Positions 27,556 through 36,545 of a stretch of 64,000 nt of DNA are shown one piece after another (within the stretch, counting starts at the first letter, position 1; each line of letters starts with the position of its first letter). Source of the DNA: Stagnihabitans sp038231395 (GTDB lineage: Bacteria; Pseudomonadota; Alphaproteobacteria; Rhodobacterales; Rhodobacteraceae); the NCBI GenBank assembly GCA_038231395.1, contig JBBRLL010000009.1, positions 31,923 through 95,922 of the forward strand, read 5' to 3'. The position numbers were made by a program, and so were the translations under genes. Below the pieces are notes generated by a model. It was not told where the DNA came from, did not search any database, and saw nothing but the letters and a program-made list of their open reading frames with translations.

Positions 27556-27832
27556 GAATTTTCTGCGAAAATTCAGGGCAGGACGGCCCGCGAATTCTTC
27601 AGGAAAATTCACGTTCGAACGCGGGGGGAATGATCGGCGAGAATTCGGGTCGGGAAAGGTTGCGAATTTTCTGCGAAAATTCGGGTTGGGAAAGGTTGCG
27701 AATTTTCTGCGAAAATTCAGGCCGGGACGGCAGGCGAGGTCTTCGAAAGATTTGGGTGAAGAAAGCTCTCGGATTTCCGGCAAAGGTTCTGGGTGTGTCC
27801 AGATGAGGCCCTACGAATTTTCTCGCGAAAAT
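27556..27832. repeat. Cluster of five ~19-bp palindromic repeats
   Basis: The unit GAATTTTCTGCGAAAATTC (8-bp arms, three-base spacer) occurs exactly at 27556-27574, 27664-27682 and 27700-27718. Imperfect versions lie at 27592-27610 and 27815-27832. The copies at 27664 and 27700 are the start of a 36-bp direct repeat whose spacer (GGGTTGGGAAAGGTTGC) also follows a half-copy at 27641. The cluster fills the non-coding gap between murC and DUF2484. It may form hairpins in the cell-wall transcript. Confidence 0.85.
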
Positions 27833-27860
27833 CGCTTTTACTGTGCGGCGGATATCTGGG

Positions 27861-29258
27861 TCAGGCGAGTTTGGCGGGCAGCGCGTTGGCCCAGGCCGAG
27901 ATCGAGCCGGCCCCAAGGCAGACCACCATATCGCCGGGGCGGGCCTGTTCTTTGACCAGCCGGGTCAGGTCGGCCTCGTCCAAAAGGGCGCGGGCGTGCC
28001 GGTGGCCGTGGGCGATCAGGCCTGCGACGAGGTCATCGCGCGCGGCGCCGGGGATCGGGTCTTCACCGGCGGCGTAGACATCGGCGATGGCGGCCACGTC
28101 AGCCTCGTTGAAACAGGTGCAGAATTCCTCGAACAGGTTGTGCAGGCGGGTGTAGCGGTGCGGTTGGTGGATGGCGATCACACGGCCTTTGGTGGCCTGG
28201 CGGGCGGCCTTTAGCACGGCGGCAATCTCAACCGGGTGGTGGCCGTAATCGTCGATGATGGTCACGCCGTTCACTTCTGCCACTTTGGTAAAGCGGCGGT
28301 TGACACCGGCGAAGGTGGCCAGCGCCTCGCGGATCTCTTCACGCTTCATGCCCAGATGGCGGGCGACGGCGATGGCTGCGAGCGAGTTCGACACGTTGTG
28401 ATCGCCGGGCATCGGCAGGGTGCAGTTGTCGATCATCGGCTTGCCGTCTTCGTTTTGCAACAGCACGTCAAAGGTGGTCTTCCCAGCCTCATGCCGCAGG
28501 TTGATGGCGCGGACATCGGCTTGGGCGTTGAAGCCGAAGGTGACGATGCGGCGGTCGGTGACGCGGCCGACGAGGGCCTGCACTTCGGGGTGGTCCGTGC
28601 AGCAGACGGCAAGACCGTAGAAGGGGATGTTGGAGACGAAATCGTAAAAGCCTTTGCGCAGGGCGTCGAAGGTGCCCCAATGCTCCATATGTTCGGGGTC
28701 GATGTTGGTGACGATGGCGATGGTGGCGGGCAGGCGGTTGAAGGAGCCGTCGCTTTCATCGGCCTCGACCACCATCCATTCGCCGGCCCCGGCGCGCGCG
28801 TTGCTGCCGTAAGCGTGGATGACGCCGCCGTTGATGACGGTGGGGTCAAAGCCGCCTTTGTCCAGCAGGGTTGCGACCATTGTGGTGGTGGTGGTTTTGC
28901 CATGGGTGCCGGCGATGGCCACGTTGGATTTGAGGCGCATCAGTTCGGCCAGCATTTCGGCGCGGCGCACGACGGGAAGCTGGCGGCGGCGGGCCTCCTC
29001 CAGCTCGGGGTTGCCCTTCTTGATGGCGGAGGAAATCACGACCACGGCAGCCTCGCCCAGATTGTCAGACTTCTGGCCTTCGAAGAAGGTAGCGCCAAGG
29101 GTGACCAGACGGTCGGTGATTTTGCTGGCGCGGGCGTCGGACCCCTGAACCTTGTAGCCAAGGGTGATCAGCACCTCGGCAATACCGGACATGCCAATGC
29201 CACCGATGCCGACGAAATGAATGGGGCCGAGTTCCATCGGAAGTTTGGTGGCGTTCAT
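27861..29258 (-). CDS. murC: UDP-N-acetylmuramate--L-alanine ligase
   Basis: 465 residues, full length. MurC adds the first stem amino acid to UDP-MurNAc. The Mur ligase features are intact: N-terminal HFVGIGGIGMSGIAEVL, the ATP loop AGTHGKTTTTTMVATL, the magnesium/substrate region VVEADESDGSFNRLP, and the C-terminal domain with IDDYGHHPVEIAAVL and HQPHRYTR. GGAG lies upstream of the ATG. The 417 bp after it contain palindromic repeats, not a gene. Confidence 0.98.
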   Translation of the reverse strand: MNATKLPMELGPIHFVGIGGIGMSGIAEVLITLGYKVQGSDARASKITDRLVTLGATFFEGQKSDNLGEAAVVVISSAIKKGNPELEEARRRQLPVVRRAEMLAELMRLKSNVAIAGTHGKTTTTTMVATLLDKGGFDPTVINGGVIHAYGSNARAGAGEWMVVEADESDGSFNRLPATIAIVTNIDPEHMEHWGTFDALRKGFYDFVSNIPFYGLAVCCTDHPEVQALVGRVTDRRIVTFGFNAQADVRAINLRHEAGKTTFDVLLQNEDGKPMIDNCTLPMPGDHNVSNSLAAIAVARHLGMKREEIREALATFAGVNRRFTKVAEVNGVTIIDDYGHHPVEIAAVLKAARQATKGRVIAIHQPHRYTRLHNLFEEFCTCFNEADVAAIADVYAAGEDPIPGAARDDLVAGLIAHGHRHARALLDEADLTRLVKEQARPGDMVVCLGAGSISAWANALPAKLA

Positions 29259-29297
29259 ATTTGGCTGCTCCGGCTGGGGGGCGTCGGGGAAAAGAGG

Positions 29298-30395
29298 TCA
29301 GGCGGTGGGTGTCGCCAAAGCCTCGACCAGCGAGGCAAGGCGGATGGTGGCGTCGGGGCGGCCTTGGGCGCGGGCGGCCGCGGCCATGTGTTCGGCGCGT
29401 TCGGGCTGGGTCAGGATGGCTGCGATTTCGGCGGTCAGGCGCGGCAGATCAAGCGTGGCCTCGGGCAAAAGGATGGCGGCCTTGGCCTCGGTCAATCCTT
29501 TGGCATTGGCGGTCTGGTGGTCTGCGGTGGCGGCACCGTAGGGGATCAGGATCGACGGGCGGCCGATGACGGAAATGTCAGCGATGGACGATGCACCAGA
29601 ACGGGAGATCACCAGTTGCGCCTCTGACAACCTGCGGGGAATGTCGGTGAAGAAGGGTTCAACCTCGGCGGACAGGTTGCCATTGGCGTAGGTGGCGGCG
29701 ACACGGGCGTGATCTTCGGGGCGAGCCTGATGGGCGATGCGCAGCAGGGGTTTGAGTGTATCGGGCAAAGCCGCGAGGGCGGCGGGCACCAGGTCGGACA
29801 GGACGCGGGCACCTTGCGAGCCGCCGATGACGACCACGCTCATCGGGTAATCACCGGGGGGGATATAGGGCGCACCGGCGCGGTCCAGGACGGCTTGGCG
29901 GACCGGGTTGCCGACCGGCTCGCCCGTCACACCTTCGGGCAGTTGAGTGGGCCAGGTGCCGCAGGCGACTTTGTTGACGCGGGTGGCGAAGAGCGCGTTC
30001 ACCCGGCCCAGTACGCCGTTTTGTTCGTGGATCATCCGGGGGATGTTCAAAAGGTAGGCGGCGGTCAGGGCGGGGATGGTGGGGTAGCCGCCAAAGCCCA
30101 CGACGACGGTAGGATGCTCTCGGCTGAACCGCCACAGGGCTGCTGCTACGCCTGCGGTGATGCGGAACGGCGCGATGATGCGGGCGATGAGGCCGCCACG
30201 CGCGAAGGTGGCGGAGGACAGGATGATACGCTGAACCTCGGGCGGGAAGTTGTCGGCATACCGCGCCCCCCTTGCGTCGGTGGACAGGCGGACCTGCCAG
30301 CCTTTGGCCACCATCGCCTCGGCCAGCGCCTGGGCGGGGAACATGTGGCCTCCGGTGCCGCCAGCCGCGATGAGAAGAAGGGGCGGATTGGCCAT
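29298..30395 (-). CDS. murG: Lipid II synthase, GlcNAc transferase MurG
   Basis: 365 residues. This peripheral inner-membrane GT-B glycosyltransferase converts lipid I to lipid II. Signatures: LIAAGGTGGHMFPAQALAEA, VVGFGGYPTIPALTAA, HEQNGVLGRVN, VIGGSQGARVLSDLVP and the donor-binding SRSGASSIADISVIGRPSILIPY. Only one base separates its ATG from the ftsW stop, so the two are tightly coupled. Confidence 0.97.
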   Translation of the reverse strand: MANPPLLLIAAGGTGGHMFPAQALAEAMVAKGWQVRLSTDARGARYADNFPPEVQRIILSSATFARGGLIARIIAPFRITAGVAAALWRFSREHPTVVVGFGGYPTIPALTAAYLLNIPRMIHEQNGVLGRVNALFATRVNKVACGTWPTQLPEGVTGEPVGNPVRQAVLDRAGAPYIPPGDYPMSVVVIGGSQGARVLSDLVPAALAALPDTLKPLLRIAHQARPEDHARVAATYANGNLSAEVEPFFTDIPRRLSEAQLVISRSGASSIADISVIGRPSILIPYGAATADHQTANAKGLTEAKAAILLPEATLDLPRLTAEIAAILTQPERAEHMAAAARAQGRPDATIRLASLVEALATPTA

Positions 30396-30396
30396 G

Positions 30397-31560
30397 TCAG
30401 CGACCGCGCTTGAAGATGTCGCTGATTTCGCCTTGCGGACGCGAACGGGTCAGGGCGAGCAGCATGCCGACGGTGATGCCCGCCGCGATGACCGAAGAGC
30501 CGCCGTAGCTGACGAAGGGCAAGGTCATGCCCTTGGCGGGCAACAGACGAACCGCCACACCGATGTTGATCATGGCTTGCACGCCGAAGATGCAGGCAAG
30601 GCCGGTTCCGGCGAGGCGGACGAAGGGATCTCGTTCGCGCTGAAGCCTGAGCAGGGAGCGCATGACGATGGTGCAGTAAAGGCCGATGATGATAAGGACG
30701 AGGATCAGGCCGTATTCCTCGGCAGCCACCGCGATGATGAAATCGGTATGGGCGTCAGGCAGCGTCCATTTGACCTGACCGTTGCCGACGCCGACGCCGA
30801 AAAATCCGCCCTCCTGAATGGCGTTGGTGGCGTAACCGATCTGGCTGCGCGGGTCGACATCGGCGTTGAGAAAGCCGTCGATCCGGCGGGCGAAGTGCTG
30901 CGAGTGGTGGTAGGCGAAGTTGCCGCCGACCCCCAAAAGCCCGAAGATCACCGCGATCAGGGTCATGCGGGCCCCGGCCACGAAATAGATGACACCCCAG
31001 CCGAAGATGCAGAGCATGGTCTGGCCGAAATCAGGCTGGGTGGCCAGAAAGCCTGTGATGACCACCAGAAGGATAAAGGAGTACAGTTTGCCGGGCGGGC
31101 CGTTCACCTCCATCGAGGCGGCCATCAACCAGGCGGCGACGACCATGAAGCCGGGTTTGAGGAACTCGGACGGTTGAAACGAGACAAAGCCCAGCGAATA
31201 CCAGCGGATGGCACCTTTGCCGAAGTCAGTGCCAAGGACCGGAAGTGCGATCAGGGCCAGAAAGGCGAAGGCAAAGCCCATGACGCCGATGCGCCGGATG
31301 GCGTTTGGCGACATCATCGAAAAGCCGAACATGGTGACAAGGGCTGCGGCACCGAAGGCCGCCTCGCGCTGCACATAGTAGAAGGGCGGCAACCCGTTGC
31401 GGGAGGCGAGCGGGACCGAAGCTGCAAACCCCAGAAGGATGCCGATGCCGAACAGGGCCAAGACGGCGGTCAGGGTCAGCTTGTCGATGGTGCGCCACCA
31501 GCGCGGAAGGACTGGCTCTTGCACCCGTGAGGGCACCGAGCCGTAAACCATTTCTGTCAT
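30397..31560 (-). CDS. ftsW: Cell division protein FtsW (SEDS glycosyltransferase)
   Basis: 387 residues with about ten membrane helices. This SEDS-family septal peptidoglycan polymerase has the family motifs LGTDFGKGAIRW, QPSEFLKPGFMV, KLYSFILLVVITGFLATQPDFGQTML, and the C-terminal LPAKGMTLPFVSYGGSSVI. It stands between murD and murG. About 307 bp separate it from murD, a larger gap than usual, and that gap contains a dispersed palindrome. Confidence 0.96.
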   Translation of the reverse strand: MTEMVYGSVPSRVQEPVLPRWWRTIDKLTLTAVLALFGIGILLGFAASVPLASRNGLPPFYYVQREAAFGAAALVTMFGFSMMSPNAIRRIGVMGFAFAFLALIALPVLGTDFGKGAIRWYSLGFVSFQPSEFLKPGFMVVAAWLMAASMEVNGPPGKLYSFILLVVITGFLATQPDFGQTMLCIFGWGVIYFVAGARMTLIAVIFGLLGVGGNFAYHHSQHFARRIDGFLNADVDPRSQIGYATNAIQEGGFFGVGVGNGQVKWTLPDAHTDFIIAVAAEEYGLILVLIIIGLYCTIVMRSLLRLQRERDPFVRLAGTGLACIFGVQAMINIGVAVRLLPAKGMTLPFVSYGGSSVIAAGITVGMLLALTRSRPQGEISDIFKRGR

Positions 31561-31867
31561 GTGTGCCTGCTTGCCTGCTGCCGATATGTCCGGGTTGGCC
31601 CCGGATCACCTCATAGGGTAACCCAAGTGGGCTTGGCTGGCTAGGTGGTTTTGGCGGTTGCGGGAAAGATGGGCAGATTGCCCATCCTACCAGCGGCGCA
31701 GGGCGGTTTTTTGGGCGGATGGGGCAGTGTGGATAGCCCGCCTGCCGGATCGTGGACGCGAGGCGAGCCGGAGGGATCCCTGACCTGCTGGGTGGCGGGC
31801 GGGCGGGGAACCTTTGGGCTTATTTGAGCTCAGGGGAATGGGGAGGGTGACGCTGTGGCCGTTCGGG
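31561..31867. other. Intergenic region between murD and ftsW
   Basis: 307 bp with no gene I can support. It contains one copy of a palindromic repeat (31668-31691) that is also present at 48034-48057. The rest is GC-rich with no recognised motif. Confidence 0.5.
31668..31691 (-). repeat. Dispersed palindromic repeat, copy A
   Basis: GATGGGCAGATTGCCCATC (8-bp arms, three-base loop) followed by CTACC. Its reverse complement is identical over 24 bp to 48034-48057. It resembles the REP-like GTAGGATGGGCA elements spread through many proteobacterial genomes. Confidence 0.8.
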
Positions 31868-33271
31868 TCATGCGCCGATCAGCGCCCTGACGCAGGCGGT
31901 GAAATCCTCGCCACGCTTTTCGAAGTTGGGGTACTGGTCGAAACTGGCGGCGGCGGGGGCGAGGAGGACGACCTCTCCAGCTTGGGCATCGGCTGCGGCT
32001 GCGGCCACCGCGCGCGCCATCGTCTCGCAGATCTCATGCGGGGTGTCGCCCAGTTCCAGCGTGAAGTCGCGGGCGGAGTGGCCGATCAGGTAGGCTTTCT
32101 GCACCGATCCGATGAAGGGCAGCAGGGCTTTGATACCGCCATCCTTGCCCATGCCGCCTGCGATCCAGCGGATTTTCGGGAAGGCTTGCAGGGCTTTGGC
32201 GGCTGAGTCCACATTGGTGGCCTTGCTGTCGTTGACAAAGCGGACCCCTGCCCGCTCGCCCACCAGTTGGCTGCGGTGCGGCAGACCGGCGAAGGACTGC
32301 AGCGCCGCCTCGATCAGCTTTGGCGCCAGACCAAGGGTGCGGCAGACGGCATAGGCGCAGGCGGCGTTCTGGTGGTTGTGGGCACCGGGCAAGCCTTTGA
32401 CCTCACGCAGGTCGAGGGACGCTGTCTGTTTGCCGCGCCGCCATTCGGTCAGAAAGCCTTTGCGGGCAAACACCGTCCAGCCGAACCCGTCCAGCTTCTG
32501 GCCGGACGAGATGCGGATCACGCGGTCATCGCCGGGGCCTTCGGACATCTGGTTGGCCAGGTAGCGGCCCTCGGGCTCGTCAACGCCGATGATGGCACGG
32601 TCGGGGCCACCTTCGGCAAACAAGCGGCGTTTGGCGGCGAAATAGCCGCCCATGCCGTTGTGACGGTCCAGATGGTCGGGCGACAGGTTGGTGAAGACGG
32701 CGATGTCCGGGGTCAGGCAGCGGGCAAGGTCGGTCTGGTAGGAGGACAGCTCCAGCACCACAACCTCGCCATCCTGCGCCGGGGTCAGGTCCAACACGCC
32801 GCGCCCGATATTGCCACCCATCTGGGTCGGGCGACCGGCCTCTTCCAATATGTGGTGGATCAGGGCCGTGGTGGTGGATTTGCCGTTGGACCCGGTGACG
32901 CAGACGACGCGGGGGGTGACCTCGAACTGGTCCCAGACCGCGGTCGCGTAAGAGCGGAAGAACAGGCCGATGTCGTTGTCAACCGGCACGCCAAGCTCCA
33001 TCGCGCGGGCGATGATCTTGTGGGGATGCGGGTAAAGATGCGGGATGCCGGGCGAGGTGATCAGGGCTGCGACGCCTTCAAACGCGGACGCGCGGCTGAG
33101 GTCGGTACAGGTCAGGCCGCTGACTTCGGCAGCAGCGCGGGCTTCGGGGGCGTCGTCCCACAGCAAAGTCTCGGCCCCGCCAGCCGTCAGGGCGGCAGCG
33201 GTTGCAAGCCCCGAACGGCCAAGGCCCAGAACCGCGACCTTTTGCCCTTTGTAGCCAATGGCCGGAATCAT
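31868..33271 (-). CDS. murD: UDP-N-acetylmuramoylalanine--D-glutamate ligase
   Basis: 467 residues from the ATG at 33271 (MIPAIGYKGQKVAVLGLGRS) with AGGGGG upstream; the frame extends further without similarity. MurD adds D-Glu to the stem. Motifs: VLGLGRSGLATAAALTAGG, the ATP loop VTGSNGKSTTTALIHHIL, NLSPDHLDRHNGM and the C-terminal NDSKATNVDSAAKAL with AGGMGKDGG. It is the first dcw gene present here; upstream lies an unrelated gene on the other strand. Confidence 0.97.
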   Translation of the reverse strand: MIPAIGYKGQKVAVLGLGRSGLATAAALTAGGAETLLWDDAPEARAAAEVSGLTCTDLSRASAFEGVAALITSPGIPHLYPHPHKIIARAMELGVPVDNDIGLFFRSYATAVWDQFEVTPRVVCVTGSNGKSTTTALIHHILEEAGRPTQMGGNIGRGVLDLTPAQDGEVVVLELSSYQTDLARCLTPDIAVFTNLSPDHLDRHNGMGGYFAAKRRLFAEGGPDRAIIGVDEPEGRYLANQMSEGPGDDRVIRISSGQKLDGFGWTVFARKGFLTEWRRGKQTASLDLREVKGLPGAHNHQNAACAYAVCRTLGLAPKLIEAALQSFAGLPHRSQLVGERAGVRFVNDSKATNVDSAAKALQAFPKIRWIAGGMGKDGGIKALLPFIGSVQKAYLIGHSARDFTLELGDTPHEICETMARAVAAAAADAQAGEVVLLAPAAASFDQYPNFEKRGEDFTACVRALIGA

Positions 33272-33380
33272 GAACGCGCCCCCTTTGTTGCAGCGGCGAC
33301 CATGCCCGATTGCGGGGGAGGACCGCAAGCGCTTGACTTGCGCCAAGGGCCCATGAAGGCTGCGGGAAAAGGAGACTGCC

Positions 33381-33839
33381 ATGCCGATCGACATTCGCCC
33401 CGTGCAGGCCGAGGACCGCAAGGAGTGGGAGACGTTGCTGGCAGGCTATGCCGAATTTTACAAAACCACCGTCACGCCAGAGGGTTTGGCCACGGTCTGG
33501 GAGTGGATATTTGGGTCAGAGGATTTCTGGTCGGATCTGGCCTGGGTCGATGGCAAGATCGTGGGCCTGTGCCAATATCAACTGATGCAGCGGTCTTTGT
33601 CGGGGACCAAAGTGGTTTACCTGTCAGACCTTTACGTCATGCCAGATACGCGCGGTGGCGGTGTCGGGCGCGCCATGATCGACCATGTGATCGGTTTCGC
33701 GCAGGCGCGGGGCATTGCCCACGTCCGCTGGCTGACGCAGGAGTTCAACTATGCCGGTCGGCGGCTTTATGACAGCTACAGACCGAAATCGGATTTCATC
33801 TTGTACTCGGTTCCGGTTGAGGCGCCGGTCGAGGGCTGA
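33381..33839 (+). CDS. GNAT family N-acetyltransferase
   Basis: 152 residues with the GNAT fold. The acetyl-CoA loop is seen in YVMPDTRGGGVGRAMIDHVI (R/Q-x-x-G-x-G/A type), followed by HVRWLTQEFNYAGRRLYDSY. The N-terminal half (IDIRPVQAEDRKEWETLLAGYAEFY) is typical of the family. The acceptor substrate is unknown. GGAG precedes the ATG. It diverges from murD. Confidence 0.88.
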   Translation: MPIDIRPVQAEDRKEWETLLAGYAEFYKTTVTPEGLATVWEWIFGSEDFWSDLAWVDGKIVGLCQYQLMQRSLSGTKVVYLSDLYVMPDTRGGGVGRAMIDHVIGFAQARGIAHVRWLTQEFNYAGRRLYDSYRPKSDFILYSVPVEAPVEG

Positions 33840-33991
33840 AACGGGACTCTCCGGCGCGCGGTTTTGGCGCTACGCAAACGAGAAAGCGCGTTTGGGTTGC
33901 TGCGGCCTGTGCATCTTTACCTATAGATCCCACGAGAGATCCGGACGGTGTGAAACCTGCCAGCACTGCAAACCGGCACCAAGCCGGGGCC

Positions 33992-34672
33992 TTACCACTC
34001 CGCCGGTTGGCGGTTGCAGAAAAAGCCGCCGGTCGGGCCGTCATCGGGCAGAAGCGCCAGCCAGACTGCGGTATCGGCACCGGCTTGCGGCGTCAGGGGC
34101 GGGGTGCCGCCGCCGATCCGGCCCATACGGGTGTCAACCCAGCCGGGATCGCAGGCGTTGACCTTGACACTGGCCGGCAGGTCGCGGGGCAGCGCGCGGG
34201 TCAGGGCGTTCAGGCTGGCTTTGGCGATCGAATAGGCCCCCGGACCGCCAAGCCCGCGCGCGTGAGAGCCCAAGCCGGACGACATATTCACGATGCGACC
34301 CCAGCCCGCACCTTTCCAATAGGGCGTGTTCAGGCGGATCAGGTCAAGCGGGGCCGCCACCATCACCTCCATCGCCGCCGCGAAGTCAGAGCCTTTGTCC
34401 AAAAGCGACGTATGGCTGAGGACGCCCGCGTTGTTGACCAGAATATCCCAGCCGCCGGATCTGGTGAATGCGTCAAAATAGCTGTCGGGATCCAGCAGGT
34501 CGATCCGGGTGAAGCGGCAGTTCAGCGCATCGGCTGCGGTTCGGCCCTCCGCTTCGGTGCGGGCGGCGATGGTGACGGTGCAGCCCTTGGCGATGAGCCC
34601 TTGGGCAATGGCGTAGCCAATGCCGCGATTGCCGCCGGTGATCAGGGCTGTGGGGTGCAAGGGGCGGGTCAT
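33992..34672 (-). CDS. Short-chain dehydrogenase/reductase
   Basis: 226 residues. Classical SDR features: cofactor motif TALITGGNRGIGYAIAQGL (TGxxxGxG), the NNAG motif (ILVNNAGVLSH), a catalytic Ser (NMSSGLGSHARG) and YSIAK with Tyr and Lys. It uses NAD(P); AARTEAEG after the second strand suggests NADP. The substrate is unknown. It lies downstream of an epimerase-type gene on the same strand, separated by a 15-bp tandem repeat array. Confidence 0.88.
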   Translation of the reverse strand: MTRPLHPTALITGGNRGIGYAIAQGLIAKGCTVTIAARTEAEGRTAADALNCRFTRIDLLDPDSYFDAFTRSGGWDILVNNAGVLSHTSLLDKGSDFAAAMEVMVAAPLDLIRLNTPYWKGAGWGRIVNMSSGLGSHARGLGGPGAYSIAKASLNALTRALPRDLPASVKVNACDPGWVDTRMGRIGGGTPPLTPQAGADTAVWLALLPDDGPTGGFFCNRQPAEW

Positions 34673-34696
34673 TTGGCGGTTGTCACCTTCGGGCCA

Positions 34697-34756
34697 GTCT
34701 TTGAGCGGGTAGTCTTTGAGCGCCCATACTTTGAGCGTCCAGACTTTGAGCGGGCA
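34697..34756. repeat. 15-bp tandem repeat, four units
   Basis: Four consecutive 15-bp units beginning GTCTTTGAGCGGGTA at 34697, 34712, 34727 and 34742, sharing the core CTTTGAGCG. They lie between the SDR start and the stop of the upstream gene, so they form the SDR leader on the minus strand. Confidence 0.9.
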
Positions 34757-34757
34757 G

Positions 34758-35675
34758 TCACGCGTCGGCCAGGTGGGCGGCGATTATCTCGTCAAAGGTG
34801 GTTTCGGCGGTGAAGCCAAGGCCTGTCGCGCGGGTGGTTTGGAAATCTGACGGCCAGGTGGCGACTATTTTCGCAATAATGTCATCCGGTTGGCGGGTGA
34901 TCCGGTTGACCGCGTCTTGACCTGCGACGCGCCGCAGCGCCTCGATCTCTTCGGCGACGGTGGCGGACAGGCCGGGCATATTGAGGGCGCGGCGGTCGCC
35001 CAGCAGGCTCAGGTCAAGGTCAAGCGCGTGGCGGAAAAAGCCAATGGCAGAGCGCGGGCTGGCGAACCAGTGGCGGGTGGTATCGGCCACCGGCAGCACG
35101 GCGGGTTTGCCAGCCAGCGGCTCCCGGATGATGTTGGAAAAGAAACCGGAGGCGGCTTTGTTGGGCAATCCGGGCCGCACGCAGATGGTGGGCAGGCGGA
35201 TCGAGACACCGTCGATAAGGCCACGACGGCTGTAGTCAGAGATCAAAAGCTCGGTTATCGCCTTTTGCGTTCCATAGGAGGTGCGCGGGGTCAGGAAGAA
35301 ATCGTCGGTGATTTTTGCCGGAAACGGTGCGCCGAACACCGCGATGGACGAGGCGAAGATCAGCTTGGGATGGTAGCCGGGGGTGGCGCGAATGGCCTCC
35401 AACAGGGCGCGGGTGGCATCAAGGTTGATGGCGTAGCCTTTGTCAAAATCCGCCTCCGCCTCACCCGAGACGATGGCGGCGAGGTGGATGATGGCGTCGG
35501 GCTTTGCGGTGATCAGGGGGGTGGGATCAGCCGTCAGGTCCTGGGTGATGCCGGTGGAATTGGGAAAACTGGGCGGCGGGACCATATCAACCAGCGTCAG
35601 CCTGTGGTCAGGCGCCAGCGCTGCCGCCAGTTTGCGGCCAATCATTCCGGCAGCACCGAGGATCAGAACATGCAT
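34758..35675 (-). CDS. NAD-dependent epimerase/dehydratase family protein, DenD-like
   Basis: 305 residues from the ATG at 35675 (MHVLILGAAGMIGRKLAAAL). Extended SDR features: the GxxGxxG cofactor loop, D after the second strand (LVDMVP), LAAIVSGEAEADFDKGYAIN, and the catalytic Tyr/Lys in SYGTQKAI preceded by SSIAVFG. The overall pattern resembles D-erythronate dehydrogenase (DenD) and related sugar-acid dehydrogenases. No other tetronate catabolism genes are nearby, so the substrate remains open. Confidence 0.8.
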   Translation of the reverse strand: MHVLILGAAGMIGRKLAAALAPDHRLTLVDMVPPPSFPNSTGITQDLTADPTPLITAKPDAIIHLAAIVSGEAEADFDKGYAINLDATRALLEAIRATPGYHPKLIFASSIAVFGAPFPAKITDDFFLTPRTSYGTQKAITELLISDYSRRGLIDGVSIRLPTICVRPGLPNKAASGFFSNIIREPLAGKPAVLPVADTTRHWFASPRSAIGFFRHALDLDLSLLGDRRALNMPGLSATVAEEIEALRRVAGQDAVNRITRQPDDIIAKIVATWPSDFQTTRATGLGFTAETTFDEIIAAHLADA

Positions 35676-35911
35676 GCGGCACCGCCTTTTGGTTGGGAAT
35701 TTGGGGCAGAATGGCTGAAGGCCCTGCGTGGGGCAAGGGGTGCTGGAGAGCTTGAGAGCGCTGCGTGGCTTCGCAGCCCCAAGGGGCAAACCTGAACCTC
35801 AGCTGGGCAACCGGGTCACTCTGACAGCAGATGGCGCGAAATCGAAAGGGCGCGGCGGAAGTTTGATCCGTCGCGCCCTTGGTTTCAGGCAAAGTAGCTG
35901 CGTCCTGCCGG

Positions 35912-36379
35912 CTATTCCTCGGCGCCGGTCCCGGGACGCAGTTCCTGCACAAAGCCGTCAAAGTCGTCGGCTGACTGGAAGTTGCGGTAAACGCTGGCAA
36001 ATCGCACATAGCCCACGGTGTCGATCCGGGCCAGACTTTCCATCACAATCTCACCGATGGTCTTTGACGGAATGTCGGTGTCGCCCAGCGATTCCAGCCG
36101 GCGCACGATGCCGGAGATCATCTGGTCAATCCGGTCCGGATCAATCGGGCGTTTCTGCATGGCGATGCGGATCGAGCGTTCCAGCTTGGTCCGGTCGAAA
36201 TCCTCACGTTTGCCAGAAGTTTTGATCACCACCAGATCGCGCAGCTGCACACGTTCATAGGTGGTAAAGCGCCCGCCACAGGCCTGACAAAACCGGCGGC
36301 GACGGATCGAGACGTGATCCTCGGCGGGCCGTGAGTCTTTCACTTGCGTATCGATGTTGCCGCAGAATGGGCAGCGCAT
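35912..36379 (-). CDS. nrdR: Transcriptional repressor NrdR
   Basis: 155 residues from the ATG at 36379 (MRCPFCGNIDTQVKDSR). The zinc ribbon has CPFCGN and CQACGGRFTTYER, followed by the ATP-cone (about 49-139, VVIKTSGKREDFDRTKLERS). NrdR senses ATP/dATP and represses ribonucleotide reductase genes. In many relatives it precedes rib genes; here none follow. Confidence 0.96.
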   Translation of the reverse strand: MRCPFCGNIDTQVKDSRPAEDHVSIRRRRFCQACGGRFTTYERVQLRDLVVIKTSGKREDFDRTKLERSIRIAMQKRPIDPDRIDQMISGIVRRLESLGDTDIPSKTIGEIVMESLARIDTVGYVRFASVYRNFQSADDFDGFVQELRPGTGAEE

Positions 36380-36545
36380 GGGCCGTTCCCCTTTGTGTTC
36401 TAACCTGCCTCGGATGTGGGGACTGACGCACCACTTGACCACAAGGATAGGGCAAGAGCGCAGGTTTAGGCCAGAGGGAAAACACTGGCCCCAGATTTAG
36501 CGGCAATGTGTGGCGGGCGAGACTCAGGGGGTGCGGGGTGCGGGC

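Noticed and set aside
27641..27718. 36-bp direct repeats that could suggest a CRISPR array
   Set aside because: Only two full units and one half unit, no unique spacers of constant size, and no cas genes. The repeat is itself a palindrome plus linker.
26872..27783. Very long open frame continuing upstream of the Ala-rich gene on the minus strand (to 27783)
   Set aside because: The N-terminal extension runs antisense-free through both DUF2484 genes in another frame and reads through the palindrome array as Arg/Pro-rich low-complexity sequence. The real start is the ATG at 26871.
28236..29627. Long plus-strand open frame opposite murC and murG
   Set aside because: It is the antisense shadow of two clearly conserved Mur enzymes; its translation is Gly/Asp/Val-rich without domain motifs.
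30250..31530. Plus-strand open frame opposite ftsW
   Set aside because: Its highly charged His/Asp/Gln-rich translation is the usual antisense image of a membrane protein gene.
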